DNA from: an uncultured Bacteroidota bacterium
Lineage (GTDB): Bacteria > Bacteroidota > Bacteroidia > Bacteroidales > P3
NCBI GenBank assembly: GCA_902771735.1
Contig: CACXXO010000008.1
Coordinates: 39,795-103,794 of the forward strand
Length of the DNA: 64,000 nucleotides
Reading direction: 5' to 3'
Below, piece by piece: positions 62,345 to 64,000 of the stretch (positions are counted from its first letter, which is position 1; every line of letters begins with the position of its first letter). The position numbers were made by a program, and so were the translations under genes. The notes beneath the pieces are model-generated. The model ran no database searches, was not told where the DNA came from, and saw nothing but the letters and a program-made list of their open reading frames with translations.

Positions 62345-62914
62345 ATGAACATGGAAGAAGTCATTCGGCAAACTGTTGAGGCTCTGCAACAAGGAAAGAC
62401 CATCCTCTACCCCACCGACACCATCTGGGGCGTTGGATGCGATGCATGCAACCGCGACGCCGTGGAGAGACTCTACACCCTCAAAGAGCGCGACCACAGC
62501 AAGAGCATGTTGGTGCTCTGCACGGCGGACATGGCACGTCATGTCCCTACAAACGCCGCGTCCACACCCGACCGGCCGACAACCTACATCCTGCCGGAGG
62601 AGATGTGGCGCCCCTTGTTGGGCAATGCCATCGCCGACAACCTCTGCGCCGCCGACGGCTCGCTGGGCATCCGCATCCCGCGGCATGCCTTCTGCCAAGA
62701 GGTGATACGCCTACTCGGCGCCCCGATAGTAAGCACCTCGGCCAACCTCTCGGGCCGGCCGTCGCCAAAGAATTATAAAGAGATAGAAGAAAAACTGCGC
62801 CTCCGAGTCGACTTCTGCGTACCTCCGCTCCCTGAGCTTCTCACCGAAGAAACCCGCGGCAGCCGCATTGTCAAAATCCACTCCGACGGTACCCAGACGG
62901 TCATCCGCCCATAG
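62345..62914 (+). CDS. Threonylcarbamoyl-AMP synthase family protein (Sua5/YciO/YrdC)
   Basis: The 189-residue protein has GKTILYPTDTIWGVGCDA, LKERDHSKSMLVL and STSANLSGRPSP, the YrdC-domain motifs binding ATP and threonine for the first step of t6A tRNA modification. It lacks the extra C-terminal Sua5 domain, so YciO/YrdC type is the better label. ATG 62345 or 62351 is preferred to 62306, since the upstream residues precede the likely promoter. The last 14 bases overlap the convergent gene. Confidence 0.85.
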   Translation: MNMEEVIRQTVEALQQGKTILYPTDTIWGVGCDACNRDAVERLYTLKERDHSKSMLVLCTADMARHVPTNAASTPDRPTTYILPEEMWRPLLGNAIADNLCAADGSLGIRIPRHAFCQEVIRLLGAPIVSTSANLSGRPSPKNYKEIEEKLRLRVDFCVPPLPELLTEETRGSRIVKIHSDGTQTVIRP

Positions 62915-63407
62915 CCAACGAGGCTACAACATCGGGCAGGTGCGTATCCAAATCCTTGATTGTACAGTCGCTCGCCGCGAGGGCGTCGACCATGCTTCCG
63001 AAACCTTGGATGCCGGTGCCGCGCATCTTGAGGACAGCCTCCTTGCGTGTCCACAACTGCAGGAAAGCCATCGTCGGATCCTCCGCAGCCCGCACCGCTT
63101 CCAACTCCTCCCCGGTGCAGACACGCTCCATCAGTCCGTCGCCGATTCTCCGGCGGCACTCCACGTCGACACCCACCCTGCCCTCAGTACTCACCGCCAC
63201 AGCTACCGCCGTACGGCAATGGCTGATGCTCACCGATAGCCCGGGATAGTCGGGCAGGTACGGCGCTCCCTTGCCGTCGTGCTCCAAACGGGGAGACTCC
63301 CCGTCGAGCAAACGGCGCAGAACATCATACGCCAGTGCCCGTTCGCGCTCGCGCTGACTGCCTTCGCCTTCAGGCAAAGGCTCTATCTGCCAACGGGTGT
63401 AGGTCAC
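62901..63407 (-). CDS. 4'-phosphopantetheinyl transferase superfamily protein
   Basis: The 168-residue protein has VSISHCRTAVAVAV, VGVDVECRRR (metal Asp and Glu), and LWTRKEAVLKMRGTGI, the three Sfp-type motifs. It would attach the phosphopantetheine arm to carrier proteins such as the ACP at 51.4 kb; a dedicated partner is also possible. It starts two bases after the DUF3467 stop. Confidence 0.85.
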   Translation of the reverse strand: MTYTRWQIEPLPEGEGSQRERERALAYDVLRRLLDGESPRLEHDGKGAPYLPDYPGLSVSISHCRTAVAVAVSTEGRVGVDVECRRRIGDGLMERVCTGEELEAVRAAEDPTMAFLQLWTRKEAVLKMRGTGIQGFGSMVDALAASDCTIKDLDTHLPDVVASLAMGG

Positions 63408-63409
63408 AC

Positions 63410-63718
63410 TCAGGCTTTTCCTAAAATGTCGTAAGGCACGGTGCCGTCGGCCGAAGGCTCGACGATGCTACCGAACTGCTGCTCGTACTTCTTCAAGTTG
63501 TCGTTCAACGCAGCCAACAGACGCTTGGCGTGGATGGGATTCATGATGACGCGCTCGCGCACCGTGGCGCCTTCGAGGCCGGGAAGCATCTGCGCGAAGT
63601 CGAGAATTATCTCGGTGGGGTTGTGGCTGACCACGACAAGGTTACTATAGGTTCCCTTGGCCACGTCGGGGTGAATGTTGAGCTTGAGATTGTTTTGTTG
63701 TTCTTTCTGGTTTGCCAT
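63410..63718 (-). CDS. DUF3467 family protein
   Basis: The 102-residue protein has YSNLVVVSHNPTEIILDFAQMLPG and VRERVIMNPIHAKRLLAALNDNLKKYE, the conserved DUF3467 core. Small proteins of this family are widespread in Bacteroidetes; the function is not known to me. It is followed directly by a phosphopantetheinyl transferase gene. Confidence 0.85.
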   Translation of the reverse strand: MANQKEQQNNLKLNIHPDVAKGTYSNLVVVSHNPTEIILDFAQMLPGLEGATVRERVIMNPIHAKRLLAALNDNLKKYEQQFGSIVEPSADGTVPYDILGKA

Positions 63719-64000
63719 GATTGTGTATTTTTTTCATTGATAACGTAATCATCCCTGCAAATATTGTGCCAACCGGAAAGAACTTCTTCCGGCTGCAGTG
63801 CCCCGATATATGTCGTTGCGCTCGCATTCCCCTCATTGTCAACGGCGAAGCCGTAGAGATGCACCTCCTTCCCCTGCCACCTCTCGGGCAGCGCCAGCTG
63901 TACGCTCTTCATCCGCCGCCACGCCGGCGCCGACAGGACGCCCTCCTCCAGCTCGGGACAGTAGGCGTAGACATACACCTCGTCATCCCCACTGCCACCG
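63607..64000 (-). CDS. DUF6266-like protein, C-terminal part (runs off the window)
   Basis: The frame is open from the window edge. It contains VQLALPERWQGKEVHLYGF and ATTYIGAL, which resemble the C-terminal repeat of DUF6266 proteins. Family members end soon after this point (about 63795), whereas the frame continues to a stop at 63607, overlapping DUF3467 by 112 bases in another frame. The tail is probably non-homologous extension or follows a lost stop. Function unknown. Confidence 0.5.
   Translation of the reverse strand, partial: GGSGDDEVYVYAYCPELEEGVLSAPAWRRMKSVQLALPERWQGKEVHLYGFAVDNEGNASATTYIGALQPEEVLSGWHNICRDDYVINEKNTQSWQTRKNNKTISSSTFTPTWPREPIVTLSWSATTPPR
63756..63772 (-). promoter_or_regulatory. 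Sigma-54-type -24/-12 match upstream of DUF3467
   Basis: The minus strand reads TTGGCAC, five bases, TTGCA, which has the exact GG and GC spacing of sigma-54 promoters. The start site would be about 27 bases before the ATG. AATATTTG in the same place is a one-off match to the housekeeping -7 box, so the identity is open. Confidence 0.4.

Overview
The window looks like chromosomal DNA of a Bacteroidales bacterium of moderate GC content; the genus cannot be fixed from the sequence. Supporting signs are promoters of the Bacteroidetes form (TTTG, about 19 bp, TAnnTTTG), A-rich start regions without clear Shine-Dalgarno sites, a UpxY-type antiterminator, the uppS-bamA-ompH-ompH block with DUF6089 and DUF4837 neighbours, a DUF3467 gene, and large OmpA-family proteins.

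Layout. 1-3.4 kb: a MutS-like ATPase (possibly KamC), tRNA-Ser(GGA) and an M49-type lipoprotein peptidase with a pentapeptide zinc motif. 3.4-34.8 kb: a very large surface-polysaccharide operon on the + strand, mostly with 4-bp ATGA overlaps. It opens with a promoter, a long leader and upxY, then has an initiating sugar transferase, an ABC exporter (wzm/wzt), a gmd/fcl deletion scar, a dTDP-3-amino-sugar cassette (two FdtA-like proteins, acetyltransferase, aminotransferase), about 13 glycosyltransferases, three deacetylase-like proteins, a pyruvyltransferase, a formyltransferase, several acyltransferases, two UDP-GlcNAc 2-epimerases and a CapK/PaaK-like adenylating enzyme. 34.8-39.7 kb: a separately promoted wza-wzc-OmpA-like operon. 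39.9-51.7 kb (minus strand): two Skp/OmpH chaperones, BamA, UppS, DUF6089, DUF4837, a short-chain dehydrogenase, a helix-hairpin-helix beta-barrel protein, RNase III, FabF and ACP. 52-64 kb: purN, a GT4 enzyme, two OmpA-family proteins, pgi, ssb, mutY, ribosomal proteins bL28 and bS21, a POT peptide transporter, a Sua5-family protein, a phosphopantetheinyl transferase, DUF3467 and the end of a DUF6266-like gene.

How it fits together. The 3.9-34.8 kb genes make nucleotide sugars, build and decorate a lipid-linked glycan and move it across the inner membrane by Wzm/Wzt. The wza/wzc operon would handle outer-membrane export and chain-length control of a surface polymer. The bam/skp block and the acp-fab genes are housekeeping envelope functions. 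The polysaccharide operon is a mosaic: base composition falls sharply inside wzt (about 8.4 kb), stays AT-rich to about 14.5 kb, and falls again for a single acetyltransferase at 19.7-20.3 kb.

Most striking structure. Five intergenic copies of a long palindromic array occur, with TACC boxes spaced 10-11 bp on the left, a TACCnnGGTA centre and GGTA boxes on the right. Their arms differ between copies but keep pairing within a copy. They lie between convergent, divergent and co-directional genes, so terminator function alone does not explain them. I do not recognise this family. Other notable items are the in-frame gmd/fcl fusion scar, the apparent Wzt domain swap, and a Tyr-Gly repeat of 14 units at the end of the Wzc kinase.
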